The notes: generated by a model from the sequence alone, not told the origin. Numbered from the stretch's first letter, positions 51,501 to 60,977 are shown. The stretch is DNA of 64,000 nt from Hymenobacter monticola (GCF_022811645.1 NZ_CP094534.1:5518001-5582000), one strand, 5' to 3'. Program-made: numbers and translations.

Positions 51501-51842
51501 ATCAGCCTCAACGACTACTACTTCTCGGCAGCCGGTGTGGGCGGCGGTGCCGCCACCAACGGCTACAACGAGCAGTCCATGTACGACGGCACCACCGTGC
51601 GCCTGCGCGAAGTGACGGTGGGCTACGACCTGCCCAAGGCTTTCCTCGGCAAGACGCCGTTCAGCGTAGTCAACATCTCGGTGTCGGCCCGCAACCTGTA
51701 CTGGTACTCGCCCAACCTGCCTAAGAACTCGAACTTCGACCCCGAAACCAATACCTTCGGTTCGAGCAACGTGCAAGGCATTGAGCTGACCAACTCGCCG
51801 AACACCAAGCGCTACGGCGTGAACCTGCGCGTCACTTTCTAA
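48588..51842 (+). CDS. SusC/RagA TonB-linked outer membrane protein (locus 2)
   Basis: A 1084-residue transporter with signal peptide ending SWAQ, the regulatory-like domain (GRVLDKTTNEGLPGVSVIVK), TonB-box-like LDEVTVTALG, plug motifs (LLRTLSGKVPGVNI, PLFVVDGVPYDN, INVLKGAAAAALYGSRAAGG), and a barrel ending GVNLRVTF. The first strand region contains SREKRALGYAVSEV, a feature of many Bacteroidota SusC proteins. It is the first gene of a three-gene operon: SusC, SusD, lipoprotein. Substrate unknown. Confidence 0.96.
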   Translation: MKRTLLMSLLLLLTLAGRSWAQSRSVSGRVLDKTTNEGLPGVSVIVKGTTTGTATDADGRFTLNVTAPTTVLQFKYLGYLTTEQAVGNADKLDVAMAVDNKQLDEVTVTALGISREKRALGYAVSEVKSEQVVQKSEPDLLRTLSGKVPGVNIISSSGVPGASSRITIRGNTSFYGENQPLFVVDGVPYDNSQTESDNPITNGASYSSRTADVDPNNIASINVLKGAAAAALYGSRAAGGVIVITTKTGGGGQRGPKGIQIGYTTGYSIEKVAALPNYQNKYGAGANFVNSDANGSWGPEFGNTAQGAPDSIRHPQAGNPNFPGIPENAKIPYKAYPNNVKDFFKTGHLYENSVSLNSTSDNATFTTILSRADQQGIIPNSYFVRNNVSTGGSGKFNKFTISGNVAYTNTTQQGPLQGANNLLAGSASAFARTLFLTRSLDLQGLPYIDPVTNASTFAWLSRQADNPRWSVENAIYTSRVDRIVGSVGFSYAIKDWLVLTYSGGMNTYTDIRRTTIRPGSNANFGVSSVLEDNIQNTELNQMVLLNLNKNLTEDISLTASAGQEINARKFDGRSNIGYDIVTFGIDNVENTNQKGTYGYAYAERRLMGLLANATVGYKNFAFVTLTGRNDFSSTLNKDGVIGKTGRSFFYPSIATSLVVNEAFNLDYRWLDLAKVRVAYGRTGKDAPAYRSGPTTFNINPGGSFPFYNPNQAAQGQPSAGVAISSVINNPNLTPEFSNELEVGAELALFRNRISFNGTYYDKRSTNQIAPRILPAAVGYGQYWTNFGELSNKGFEVAATVVPVETSGFRWSSTFNFTRNRNIVEKTTDNGDTLTLGSAFNLRALLIPGQPYGVLYGTSAKRDADTGELFVDPVSGRLVPGGNKIIGNPNPDFIIGFINQFTYKGITLNTLIDYRKGGSIYSTTLQEELGRGVTKDTEDRDRLVIIDGLRYNTATGAAAVDASGARIRNTKAISLNDYYFSAAGVGGGAATNGYNEQSMYDGTTVRLREVTVGYDLPKAFLGKTPFSVVNISVSARNLYWYSPNLPKNSNFDPETNTFGSSNVQGIELTNSPNTKRYGVNLRVTF

Positions 51843-51881
51843 TCTCAGACTTGCGCCTTCGGGCTCTTTATATAGCATATC

Positions 51882-53546
51882 ATGAAATTTCATCAGATTG
51901 GGGCAACGCTGGCGCTAGCCGCCGTGCTTGCCACCGCTTCCGGCTGCAAAGACTTTTACGCCACCAACGTCAACCCCCTCTACCCTACGTCTACCACGCT
52001 CAACAACCTGCTGCCCATTACGCAGGTGAGCATGGCCTCGGGATTGGGCGACAATGTGGGGGGCCTGAGCCAGTACACGATGGGCATTATGCAGCAACTG
52101 TATAGCACCCGCGGCATTGGCAACTTCCTGCAAACCGGTGACTCGTTTGGCAGCCCGTGGGCGGAGTTCTACAACACCATGCTGCCGAACAACGAAATCA
52201 TCATTAACCAAGGCACAACCGAGGCACAATGGGGTTACGTGGGCATTGCGCAGCTGCAAAAAGCCTATGTGTATAGCCAGATGGTGGACATGTGGGGCGA
52301 CATTCCTTACTCGGAAGCGCTGCAGGGCGTGGCCAACCTGGCCCCGCGCTTCGACAAGGACTCGGAGATTTACAACGGCACCACGGACGGCAAGGTGAAG
52401 GGCCTGTTCACGCTGATTGACGAAGGCTTGGCTAACATCGCCAAAGCCCCCTCCAGCACGACGCTGGGCCGGGCCGACCTGATTTATGGAGGGTCGCTCG
52501 ACAAATGGGCCCGGTTTGGCCGCACGCTCAAGCTTAAGCTTTACAACCAGATTCGCAAAACGAATTCGCCCTCTGCGGTGGCGGCCCAAGTAACGCCGCT
52601 ACTGGCAGCACAACTCATAGAAGAGGGCGGCGACCTGCAACTGGCTTATAAGAACAGCTTGAGCCCCGACACCCGCAACCCTGGTGCAGTAGTGGACTAC
52701 GGCCCCAGCCCGGAGAACCGCATTGGCCGTTATTTCTACGAAGACATGAAGGCGAAGAGCGACCCGCGCATGCGCTATTACTTCTTCAACCAAGTGCCGG
52801 AAGGTGTGGCCGTTACCCAACAAGACTATATCAACGAAAACTTTGTGACCGTGCGGCCGGGCTCTACCGGGCTGTACACCAGTTCGGCATCAACGGCCAA
52901 TGTGCAGACCCTGCAAGGCCTTTACCCCATTGGCGGCCGCTACGACGACGGCAAAGGCAACCCCAGCGCCAATTCGCGCCCACAAGCCAAATACGAAGCG
53001 CCGCAGCGTTTGCTCACTTACTATAGCCGCAAATTCACCGAAGCAGAACTGCAGCTCATGGTGCTGAACAACGTGCCCGCTGCCCGCGCCGCCCTGGTAG
53101 CTGGCCTCAATGCCGCGTTTAACAAGGTAAACACCATTGCGGCGGCTGATGGCAGCCCCCTGATGACGACCACCCAAATTAACAACTACCTCAACCGCAA
53201 CAACACCAACCTGAACGCGTCGGGCCCCCTCAACCGCTTTGACCGCGCTACCACCAACGAGGACCGGCTAGAGGTAATCATGTACGAAAAGTATGTGGCC
53301 AGCTTCGGCTTCGGCCCGGACGTGTACACCGACTTCCGTCGCACGGGCCACCCCCGGATTCGTGTGTCGCAGGACATTGTTACTGCTTCGCCCACCCGGA
53401 GCGGCCTGCTGCCCGACGATGGCACCACGCTATCGACCGGCATGTTCCCCAACCGGTTGTATTACCCCACCAACGACCTGATTCTGAACCCCAATTCGCC
53501 GCGGACGCAGGCCCCGCAGAATTCCCGCATTTTCTGGGACCTCTAG
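51882..53546 (+). CDS. SusD/RagB-family lipoprotein (locus 2)
   Basis: A 554-residue SusD-like lipoprotein (lipobox ATASGC, Cys22). Features: GLSQYTMGIMQQLYSTRG, KAYVYSQMVDMWGDIPYSEAL, KWARFGRTLKLKLYNQIRKT, and the C-terminal YVASFGFGPDVYTDFRRTGHP and NRLYYPTNDLILNPNSP. It belongs to the SusD-like-2 group by style. It lies 39 bases after the SusC gene and 42 bases before the third gene. Confidence 0.95.
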   Translation: MKFHQIGATLALAAVLATASGCKDFYATNVNPLYPTSTTLNNLLPITQVSMASGLGDNVGGLSQYTMGIMQQLYSTRGIGNFLQTGDSFGSPWAEFYNTMLPNNEIIINQGTTEAQWGYVGIAQLQKAYVYSQMVDMWGDIPYSEALQGVANLAPRFDKDSEIYNGTTDGKVKGLFTLIDEGLANIAKAPSSTTLGRADLIYGGSLDKWARFGRTLKLKLYNQIRKTNSPSAVAAQVTPLLAAQLIEEGGDLQLAYKNSLSPDTRNPGAVVDYGPSPENRIGRYFYEDMKAKSDPRMRYYFFNQVPEGVAVTQQDYINENFVTVRPGSTGLYTSSASTANVQTLQGLYPIGGRYDDGKGNPSANSRPQAKYEAPQRLLTYYSRKFTEAELQLMVLNNVPAARAALVAGLNAAFNKVNTIAAADGSPLMTTTQINNYLNRNNTNLNASGPLNRFDRATTNEDRLEVIMYEKYVASFGFGPDVYTDFRRTGHPRIRVSQDIVTASPTRSGLLPDDGTTLSTGMFPNRLYYPTNDLILNPNSPRTQAPQNSRIFWDL

Positions 53547-53588
53547 GCCACCTCGACCCTCATCAGTTGTCTTAACGTGAAGTTTTTT

Positions 53589-54206
53589 ATGAATTCTTTT
53601 GCCACCCGTTTCTTGCTGCTCTTGACGGCTGCGAGTTCACTCGTTGCCTGCCGCGAAACCAGCAAGTTACCCGCCCCCGCCACGGAAGATGTTCCGTTGA
53701 TTATTCCGGAAGTCAACCCACAAAAGTCTTATTTCAATATCCTCGACGCTAGGCCTTCCGTGGACCAAGCCAGGAATCAGAACCGAACCCGTCCGGTTTT
53801 TGAATTCGTTGTCAACCCGTCCAAAGGCGGCGGTGACATTCAAACTGTGGAAGTTTATAAAAGCTACCGGCGCGACCTTAAGCTCGGCCCACGCGTGAAA
53901 GTGACGGACCTGACTTCGTTTCCAGCCACAGTTACCATCAATAGCCAGGACGCACTGCAGGACCTGTATGCTACCTCGCCGATTGCCGGCAGCACCACGC
54001 CCCGGCAACCCGTAAAAGGAGAAACTGATACAACGCCAAACCGCCTGATTAATGGCGAAGCCGTGGTATTCACTTTCGAATACGTGATGAAAGACGGCCG
54101 CCGCATTATCCTCACGCCTCTCTCCACCCTAAGTGGCTCGGTGGGTGCTCCGCTGGGCACGTTCGTCAACGCTCCCTACGCGGCCGTGGCGGAAATCCGT
54201 CCCTAA
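53589..54206 (+). CDS. Lipoprotein of the SusCD locus 2
   Basis: A 205-residue lipoprotein from ATG 53589 (MNSFATRFLLLLTAASSLVAC, Cys21); a GTG four codons upstream (53577, giving MKFF) is an alternative. The mature part is beta-rich (FEFVVNPSKGGGDIQTVEVYK, VVFTFEYVMKDGRRIILTPL in parts) and looks like the surface lipoproteins that often follow SusD genes. It may bind the same ligand; no known domain is recognised. It ends the operon before a strong terminator. Confidence 0.85.
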   Translation: MNSFATRFLLLLTAASSLVACRETSKLPAPATEDVPLIIPEVNPQKSYFNILDARPSVDQARNQNRTRPVFEFVVNPSKGGGDIQTVEVYKSYRRDLKLGPRVKVTDLTSFPATVTINSQDALQDLYATSPIAGSTTPRQPVKGETDTTPNRLINGEAVVFTFEYVMKDGRRIILTPLSTLSGSVGAPLGTFVNAPYAAVAEIRP

Positions 54207-54254
54207 CTCCTACCACTAAGCAGGTCTGTTAAGCAAGCAATAGTAGCTTTTCAG

Positions 54255-54298
54255 CGGCAGCAAGAGGATTTTATCATCCTTTTGCTGCCGTTTTTTTT
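54255..54298 (+). terminator. Terminator of SusCD locus 2
   Basis: 15-bp stem (CGGCAGCAAGAGGAT with ATCCTTTTGCTGCCG, one G-T pair), 6-base loop, then eight T. Confidence 0.92.
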
Positions 54299-54657
54299 GT
54301 CGTTTGCCCCATCATGGACAATAATTTCTAACGAGGCATAGCATAGGAGCTTATGCCTTAACTAAAGGAAAGTATGCCTGTGGGGTAACTTCTATCCCAT
54401 AGCTTATTCTTTTTAAAACAAAGAATCTGCAACAATTAATAAAATCACATTGCCGCATATTGTATACATGCCATTGTTTTTCAATGGCATAAAATATTCG
54501 CGATATGTGTTTTCACACCAATGCTTATGCACTGAAAATCAGAATTTAACAAGTGTTGTCATTGCAGCCAAAAGAGCACATTTCGGGAGTTAAACAAGGA
54601 GTATCAATAAGAAATGAACGCCTACCCTGAAAATTTCATGAGCACAGGCTGTTTTTA

Positions 54658-54690
54658 TTGCTTTTATCTAATCAGTCTTACGTATTTTTG
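54658..54690 (+). promoter_or_regulatory. Consensus promoter of SusCD locus 3
   Basis: TTG 54658-54660, 22 bases, TATTTTTG 54683-54690, an exact TTG-N17-23-TAnnTTTG match, 40 bases before the SusC ATG. Confidence 0.7.
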
Positions 54691-54730
54691 AAATGTAAAC
54701 TCACCATTACCATTTTTTAACCTTTTGTCC

Positions 54731-57700
54731 ATGAAAAAAATCTTACTCATGAGCCTGGTGCTCATGTTTACTCTTCTACACGGAGCGATGGCGCAAACCC
54801 GCACCGTAACCGGCCGGGTGACCGACCAAGCGACGGGCACCGGCCTTCCCGGCGTCACGGTACTGCTGAAAGGCACTACCAACGGCGTATCCACCAATGC
54901 AGACGGCGCTTTCAGCCTGTCGGTACCCGAATCCGGTGGCACGCTGGTGTTCAGCTCGGTAGGCATGACGACGCAGGAGCGCGCCATTGGCAGCAACTCT
55001 CAGTTTTCGGTGGCTTTGGCGACCGATTCCAAGCAGTTGACCGAGGTGGTGGTAACGGGCTACGGCGGGTCGCAGGATGTGAAAGACATCACGGGCTCGG
55101 TAGCTCAAGTGAAAGAGGAGAAGCTGTTGCTGCAGCCCGTTGTCAGCGTCGACCAGGCCTTGCAGGGCCGCATGGCCGGTGTAAACATCAACACCACCAG
55201 CGGCACGCTTGGCGACCAGGCGGTAATTCGCATTCGCGGCGCCAACTCCATCAGCAACAGCTCGCAGCCGCTGTTTGTGGTGGATGGTGTGCCTCTGAAC
55301 AACAACGCGCAAGCCAACTCCCTCAGCACGCGCTACAACCCCTTGGCCGACATCAACCCGAACGATATCGCCTCGGTCGACGTGTTGAAAGACGCATCGG
55401 CAGCGGCTATTTATGGTTCGCGCGGTGCCAACGGCGTGGTTATCATCACCACCAAACGGGGCAAATCGGGCACCAACCGCCTGTCCTTCAACTCTTACTA
55501 TGGCTTTCAAGACGCCGTGCGCAAGCCTCAGGTCCTGAATGCCGCCGATTTCATTGCCATCTCGAATGAGAAGGCTGCCAATGCCCGCGCTGGGAGCGTA
55601 GGCGCTACCGGCAACGTGGGCAACACCAGCGTCCCGGCAACCATTGCTGCACCCATCGATTTGAACGGCGATGGTGTGCCGGATGAAACCGATTGGATTA
55701 AGGAGATTTTCCAGCGTGGCACGCAACAGAACTACCAGGCAGCTCTGTCGGGCGGCAGCGAATTTGCTTCTTATTATGGTTCTGCCGACTGGAACGACCA
55801 AAAAGGCATTATCTACAAAAACCGCTTGCGTCGTGGTTCGGGACGTTTGAACATCGACATCACTCCAAAGAAATGGCTGAAGAGCGGTGTTAGCCTTAAC
55901 TACTCCAAAACTTACAACCAAGGCATCAACGGCGAGAGCGCCTTGGCTGGCGCTACGGTGTCAGGCTACACTGCTCCCCCGAACGTGCCCGCCTTCAACC
56001 CCGACGGCTCCTACTACCTGAACAACCTGGGCAACCTGGGCAACGGCAACAACGCCGTTCCCAGCACATACGCTCCGAACGCATATTTCCATATCATCGG
56101 CACGCTGCGCGAAAACCGCAACGACAACACCGTGCAGCGCACTCTGGGCAACGGCTACCTCACGGTAACGCCTTTGAAAGGCCTGCAGTTGACGACCAAG
56201 TACGGCATCGACTATTCGACCAACTTCGAAGACCAATACAGCAGCCCCATCTTGGGAAGCCTGGGTCGTCAGCTTGGCCAAGGCCTGGTCCAGTTGTATA
56301 ACACGACCCGTACTCAGTACAACTGGCAGAACTACGCCAACTACGACCGCACCTTCGACGAAAAACACACGATTGGCCTAACCGCCGGTGTTGAGTACCA
56401 GGAAACGCGTACCCAACTGGTGTACAGCTCCGGTGCTGACTTCGCAGACAACAAGTTTCAGTCGCTGCTCGATGGCCTGTACACCAACCAGACCGGCACT
56501 GGTGGTTCTGCTTTCAACAACGGCTTCCAGTCGTACTTCGCCCGTGCCAACTACGATTTCAGCAGCAAGTACTACGCTTCTTTCTCGTTCCGTGCTGATG
56601 CTTCTTCGGTTTTCGGCGCCAACAACCAGCGCGGCTACTTCCCCGGCGGCTCGGTGGGCTGGCGTGTTTCGCAAGAGAGCTTCATGAAGAACATCTCGGC
56701 TATCAACGACCTGAAGCTGCGCGCCAGCTACGGTAAAGTTGGCAACTCCGCTGGTATCGGTTCCTACGCTTCGCGTACGCTCGTGGGCGGCGGTCAATAC
56801 GCCGACTTGAACGGTTTCAGCATCAACCAAGTGGGCAACCCCTCTATTCAATGGGAAACCTCGAAGAAGCTCGACATTGGCTTTGACGCAGCGCTCGTAA
56901 ACAACCGCATCAACGTCACCTTCGACTTCTTCAACAACGATGTCAGCGGCATCTTGCTGGCCGCCCCTGTGCTGCGGACCACCGGCATTCCCGGTTCGAG
57001 CGTTAACCGCAACGTGGGCAGCATGTACAACCGGGGCGTTGAACTCACCATCAACACCGTGAACGTGCGTCTGGACAACGGCTTCACTTGGAGCTCCAAC
57101 CTGAACGGCAGCATTCTCAAGAACCGCATCACGGAACTGGCTACCCCGACTGATATCACCGCTGGTACCCAGCGCGCCAGCTTGGGCAGCAGCTTGGGTA
57201 TTTATTTCCTGCCCGTGTGGGCTGGGGTGAACCCCAACAACGGCAACGCCCAGTTCCTGGACAAAGACGGCAACATTAAACAGTATGATGCGGCCTATAC
57301 TACCAACGCTAACGCAACCCAAGGCCGTTGGCTCACCGCCGCTGGCGATGTGACGACCCCCATCACGGTGGCCGACTACAAGTACACTGCCAAAACCGGC
57401 TACCCCACCTTCTTCGGCGGCTTTGACAACACCTTTGCGTTCAAAGGCGTGGAACTTGGCGTCTTCCTGCAGTACAGCGGTGGCAACCAGATTTACAATG
57501 GCTACCGTTCGGCCCTGTTGAGCAACAGCCTGCAGAATAACATCACCGAAATTAAGGACCGTTGGACTACGCCGGGCCAACAGACGGACATCCAGAAACT
57601 GGTGCTGCGCGACGTGGTTTCGACTCAGGCATCGACTCGTTGGCTCGAGAACGGTGATTTCCTCCGCATTCGCCAGGTGAGCTTGGGCTACAACCTGCCT

Positions 57701-57898
57701 GAACCTTTGATTAAGCGTTTGGGTTTGAACAACCTGCGGGTATACGTATTGGGCCAGAACCTGTACAACTTCACCAAGTACAAAGGCCTAGACCCCGAGG
57801 TGAACTCCAATATCGGCAACAACATTGCTTATGGTGTTGACGGCCGTTCGGTTCCCCCGACCCGCAGCTTCACTTTCGGTGTAAACGTTGGCATTTAA
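54731..57898 (+). CDS. SusC/RagA TonB-linked outer membrane protein (locus 3)
   Basis: A 1055-residue transporter. Signal peptide MKKILLMSLVLMFTLLHGAM ends AQ. Regulatory-like domain GRVTDQATGTGLPGVTVLLK, TonB-box-like LTEVVVTGYG, plug motifs (SVDQALQGRMAGVNI, PLFVVDGVPLNN, SVDVLKDASAAAIYGSRGAN) and a barrel ending FTFGVNVGI. ATG 54731 is chosen over a TTG two codons earlier. Its VVVTGYG and LKDASAAAIYGSRGANGV forms are the most canonical of the three. It is followed by its SusD partner after 23 bases. Confidence 0.96.
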   Translation: MKKILLMSLVLMFTLLHGAMAQTRTVTGRVTDQATGTGLPGVTVLLKGTTNGVSTNADGAFSLSVPESGGTLVFSSVGMTTQERAIGSNSQFSVALATDSKQLTEVVVTGYGGSQDVKDITGSVAQVKEEKLLLQPVVSVDQALQGRMAGVNINTTSGTLGDQAVIRIRGANSISNSSQPLFVVDGVPLNNNAQANSLSTRYNPLADINPNDIASVDVLKDASAAAIYGSRGANGVVIITTKRGKSGTNRLSFNSYYGFQDAVRKPQVLNAADFIAISNEKAANARAGSVGATGNVGNTSVPATIAAPIDLNGDGVPDETDWIKEIFQRGTQQNYQAALSGGSEFASYYGSADWNDQKGIIYKNRLRRGSGRLNIDITPKKWLKSGVSLNYSKTYNQGINGESALAGATVSGYTAPPNVPAFNPDGSYYLNNLGNLGNGNNAVPSTYAPNAYFHIIGTLRENRNDNTVQRTLGNGYLTVTPLKGLQLTTKYGIDYSTNFEDQYSSPILGSLGRQLGQGLVQLYNTTRTQYNWQNYANYDRTFDEKHTIGLTAGVEYQETRTQLVYSSGADFADNKFQSLLDGLYTNQTGTGGSAFNNGFQSYFARANYDFSSKYYASFSFRADASSVFGANNQRGYFPGGSVGWRVSQESFMKNISAINDLKLRASYGKVGNSAGIGSYASRTLVGGGQYADLNGFSINQVGNPSIQWETSKKLDIGFDAALVNNRINVTFDFFNNDVSGILLAAPVLRTTGIPGSSVNRNVGSMYNRGVELTINTVNVRLDNGFTWSSNLNGSILKNRITELATPTDITAGTQRASLGSSLGIYFLPVWAGVNPNNGNAQFLDKDGNIKQYDAAYTTNANATQGRWLTAAGDVTTPITVADYKYTAKTGYPTFFGGFDNTFAFKGVELGVFLQYSGGNQIYNGYRSALLSNSLQNNITEIKDRWTTPGQQTDIQKLVLRDVVSTQASTRWLENGDFLRIRQVSLGYNLPEPLIKRLGLNNLRVYVLGQNLYNFTKYKGLDPEVNSNIGNNIAYGVDGRSVPPTRSFTFGVNVGI

Positions 57899-57921
57899 CC
57901 TTGGCTTTTCTCTCTATTTAC

Positions 57922-59361
57922 ATGACTCATATTTCTAAATTGCGGCTGGCCGCTTTCTGCGCCGTGTTGCTTGCTTCGGGCACTGGCTGCGATGTGCTGA
58001 CCCAAGACCCGCCCACCGCGCTTACCCAGGAAGATGCATTTGCCAATGCGGACCGCATCTCCAAATCGGCCATCGGCATGTACAATGGCCTGCAGGACCT
58101 TGAATTTCTGGGTGGCCGTGCGCTCATCTATAGCGACATCCGCAGCGATGACACGAACCCCGCGGGCTTCTTCGGCAACGTATCGACGTTCAACCAACTA
58201 GCCAACGATGGCACCGCTGCCAACGCTTGGACCGGCGGCTATCGCACGCTGTATGCGGCAAACTACTTCCTGCAGCAAATCGCAAAAAACCCCGGCCGAA
58301 CCACTCCTGCCTTGGAAGCGCAATACACTGGCGAAGCCAAGTTCATTCGGGCCTTGGTGAACTTCCACCTGGTGAACCTGTTTGCTCAGCCTTACAACTT
58401 CACCACTGATGCATCGCACCTCGGTATCCCCATCCAACTCACGGCGCCGGATGCTAGCAACGCATTTGACGCCAGCCAGAACCTATCTCGGGGAACCGTT
58501 CGCCAGGTATACACGCAAATTGAGCAGGACCTGAACGACGCTATTACCGCGTTGCCGGAAACGTATAGCACTGCCTATGACCGCACGGCGCGCGCTACCA
58601 AAGACGCAGCTCGCGCCTTGCTGTCGCGCGTATACTTGTACAAAGGCCAGTACGCCGACGCCGCCAGCATGGCTAATACCGTCATCACGGGCGGGCGTCG
58701 CTCGCTATCCGCCAGTCCGGCGGTTCCGTTCACAGCCGCTACCTATAGCAACCCCGAGTCGATTTTCTCGGTGGCTATGAACCTCAGCGATAACCCTAAT
58801 ACCAACAACGCCATCGGCCAGCACTACGGCCGCCAGCGCCGGGCGGATATTAGCGTGACGCCTTATGCACGTATTGACACCACGCAGTTCCGGAGCAAAG
58901 ACCGTCGTCGCACGCTGTTGCTTGACCCGCCCACTTACCCGGCTACTGCCACGACCAATATTTACACGTTGAAGTATAATAACGGTTCGGCCGATTACGT
59001 GCCGATTGTGCGTTTTTCGGAAGTGCTGCTGAACCGTGCCGAAGGCTTGGCCCAAACCGACGCTGGCATCAGCGCCGATGCTATTACCCTGTTGAACCAA
59101 GTGCGTCGCCGTTCACTGCCGAACATTCCGGCTTACCCGAACTACTCGGTAGCATCCTTCACCAATAAGCAGGCCCTGATTGATGCCATTTTGTTTGAGC
59201 GTCGCTTGGAGCTGGCCTTTGAAGGCCACCGCTACTACGACCTGATGCGCTACAAGCGTAACTCAAGCCGTATCAACTACGGGGAGGATAAGGCCATTTT
59301 CCCGATTCCAAACGTCGACCTCCTGCAGAACCCTAATCTGGTTCCAAACCCTGGCTACTAA
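57922..59361 (+). CDS. SusD/RagB-family lipoprotein (locus 3)
   Basis: A 479-residue SusD of the classical RagB group, unlike those of loci 1 and 2. Lipobox SGTGC (Cys23), then LTQDPPTALTQEDAFANADR, AEAKFIRALVNFHLVNLFAQPY (in parts), the TPR-like DAARALLSRVYLYKGQYADA, and the C-terminal ILFERRLELAFEGHRYYDLMRY and PIPNVDLLQNPNLVPNPGY. ATG 57922 begins the signal. A bidirectional terminator follows. Substrate is not readable; no enzymes are adjacent. Confidence 0.95.
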   Translation: MTHISKLRLAAFCAVLLASGTGCDVLTQDPPTALTQEDAFANADRISKSAIGMYNGLQDLEFLGGRALIYSDIRSDDTNPAGFFGNVSTFNQLANDGTAANAWTGGYRTLYAANYFLQQIAKNPGRTTPALEAQYTGEAKFIRALVNFHLVNLFAQPYNFTTDASHLGIPIQLTAPDASNAFDASQNLSRGTVRQVYTQIEQDLNDAITALPETYSTAYDRTARATKDAARALLSRVYLYKGQYADAASMANTVITGGRRSLSASPAVPFTAATYSNPESIFSVAMNLSDNPNTNNAIGQHYGRQRRADISVTPYARIDTTQFRSKDRRRTLLLDPPTYPATATTNIYTLKYNNGSADYVPIVRFSEVLLNRAEGLAQTDAGISADAITLLNQVRRRSLPNIPAYPNYSVASFTNKQALIDAILFERRLELAFEGHRYYDLMRYKRNSSRINYGEDKAIFPIPNVDLLQNPNLVPNPGY

Positions 59362-59378
59362 TCCTTGATTGAGGATGC

Positions 59379-59411
59379 AAAAAGCCCCAGCCGCATGGCT
59401 GGGGCTTTTTT
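59379..59411. terminator. Bidirectional terminator between SusD locus 3 and hslU
   Basis: Perfect 14-bp stem AAAAAGCCCCAGCC/GGCTGGGGCTTTTT with a 4-base loop between convergent genes. Confidence 0.93.
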
Positions 59412-59433
59412 TGTATCAATAAAGCGAGTGAAC

Positions 59434-60840
59434 TCACAGGATATACTGGCTCAGGTCACGGTTTTTCAACATGTCACTCAGCCGCTCATTCACCAGCGTG
59501 GCCGTGATTTGCACGTGGGCATGCGCCCCAATCTTGTCGGGCACGTCGTAGAGAATATCATTGAGCAAGCGGCTCATGACCGTGTGCAGGCGCCGGGCTC
59601 CGATGTTCTCCACCTCGGCATTCACCTCTGAGGCAATTTCGGCCAGACGCTCCAGGGCTTCATCATCAAAGGTCAACTCCACCTCTTCGGCTTTGAGCAA
59701 GGCTTCGTATTGCTTGGTGAGGGCGTTCTTAGGGTCTTTGAGAATGCGGAAGAAGTCGGCCTTGGTCAGGCTTTGTAGCTCGACGCGGATGGGGAAACGG
59801 CCTTGGAGTTCGGGAATGAGGTCGGAGGGCTTGCTGACGTGGAAGGCGCCGGCGGCGATGAACAAGATGTGGTCGGTGTTGACGATGCCGTACTTGGTGC
59901 TCACGGCCGAACCCTCCACGATGGGCAGCAGGTCGCGCTGCACGCCCTGGCGGCTTACGTCGGGGCCGCCCTTGCCGCTGCCGCCGCTGGTGGCCACCTT
60001 GTCAATTTCGTCGATGAAGATGATGCCCGCGTTTTCGGCCTGGCGAATGGCTTCATCCTTCACCTCGTCCATGTCGATGAGCTTAGCGGCTTCTTCATCG
60101 AGCAGGAGCTTGCGGGCCTCGGCCACTGTCACCTTGCGCTTGCGGGTTTTCTTGGGCAGCATGTTGCCGAGCATGTCCTGCAGGCCCGAGAGGGTGCCCT
60201 CGTCCATACCGGGAGGCGCGCCCATGATGCCTACGCTGGGCCCCGACTGCGCCACTTGAATCTCAATTTTGCGGTCTTCCAGTTCGCCGTTCTTGATTTT
60301 TTGGCGGAACCGCTCGCGGGTGCGCTCGTTCAGCTCGGCGTCGGAATTGGGTACGGCATCGGCCCCTCCCCCACCGCCGAAGCCGAGGCCCGATTTGGCG
60401 CCAGCGGGCTGAGGAATGGCGGGGATGAGGGCGTCGAGGATAATTTCCTCTACGGCATTGGCCGCCTGGGCCTTCACAGCTTCCTGGCGACGGGCTTTCA
60501 CGCGGTTCACGCTTTGCTCGGCCAGGTCGCGCACCATGCTTTCCACGTCGCGGCCTACGTAGCCAACTTCAGTGAACTTGCTGGCTTCTACTTTCACAAA
60601 AGGCGCATCGGCGAGGTGAGCCAGGCGGCGAGCAATTTCGGTTTTCCCCACGCCGGTGGCCCCAATCATCAGGATGTTGTTGGGCACGATTTCGGCCTGC
60701 ATATCGGCGGGGGCGTGCAGGCGGCGCCAGCGGTTGCGCAAGGCAATGGCCACGTGGCGCTTGGCGTCGTGCTGGCCGATGATGTATTTATCAAGCTCGG
60801 CCACGATTTGGGCCGGCGTCAGGAAAGAGTCGTTGAGCAT
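59434..60840 (-). CDS. hslU: ATP-dependent protease ATPase subunit HslU
   Basis: A 468-residue AAA+ unfoldase that feeds substrates to the HslV peptidase. Visible: N-terminal LTPAQIVAELDKYIIGQHDAKR (in parts), Walker A IGATGVGKTE, GYVGRDVESMVRDL pore region, Walker B IIFIDEIDKVA, sensor segments (LIPELQGRFPIRVEL), RRLHTVMSRLLNDI and the C-terminal LSQYIL that docks on HslV. Length is typical. hslV is not adjacent in the window. Upstream lies an intergenic repeat, and porQ is the next gene upstream on the same strand. Confidence 0.97.
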   Translation of the reverse strand: MLNDSFLTPAQIVAELDKYIIGQHDAKRHVAIALRNRWRRLHAPADMQAEIVPNNILMIGATGVGKTEIARRLAHLADAPFVKVEASKFTEVGYVGRDVESMVRDLAEQSVNRVKARRQEAVKAQAANAVEEIILDALIPAIPQPAGAKSGLGFGGGGGADAVPNSDAELNERTRERFRQKIKNGELEDRKIEIQVAQSGPSVGIMGAPPGMDEGTLSGLQDMLGNMLPKKTRKRKVTVAEARKLLLDEEAAKLIDMDEVKDEAIRQAENAGIIFIDEIDKVATSGGSGKGGPDVSRQGVQRDLLPIVEGSAVSTKYGIVNTDHILFIAAGAFHVSKPSDLIPELQGRFPIRVELQSLTKADFFRILKDPKNALTKQYEALLKAEEVELTFDDEALERLAEIASEVNAEVENIGARRLHTVMSRLLNDILYDVPDKIGAHAHVQITATLVNERLSDMLKNRDLSQYIL

Positions 60841-60880
60841 GAGGTAGTGTACGAGTTTTATAAGGGCATTGGGAACAAAA

Positions 60881-60977
60881 AAACTGTCATCCTGCGCGCA
60901 GCAAAGGGCCTTTTCAAGCTAGAACGGCTTTCGTTCCACGGTGATAAGGTCCTTCGCTGCGCTCGGGATGACAGTTT
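60881..60977. repeat. Intergenic inverted repeat, TCATCCTG family
   Basis: Imperfect arms 60881-60912 and 60946-60977 (AAACTGTCATCCTGCGCGC side) between hslU and porQ; same family as 23866 and 30356. Confidence 0.85.

Larger units (their letters stand above)
54207..54730 (+). other. AT-rich spacer between SusCD loci 2 and 3
   Basis: About 520 AT-rich bases. It holds the locus 2 terminator at its start and a consensus promoter for locus 3 near its end. No reading frame or structured RNA is evident between them. Confidence 0.6.
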
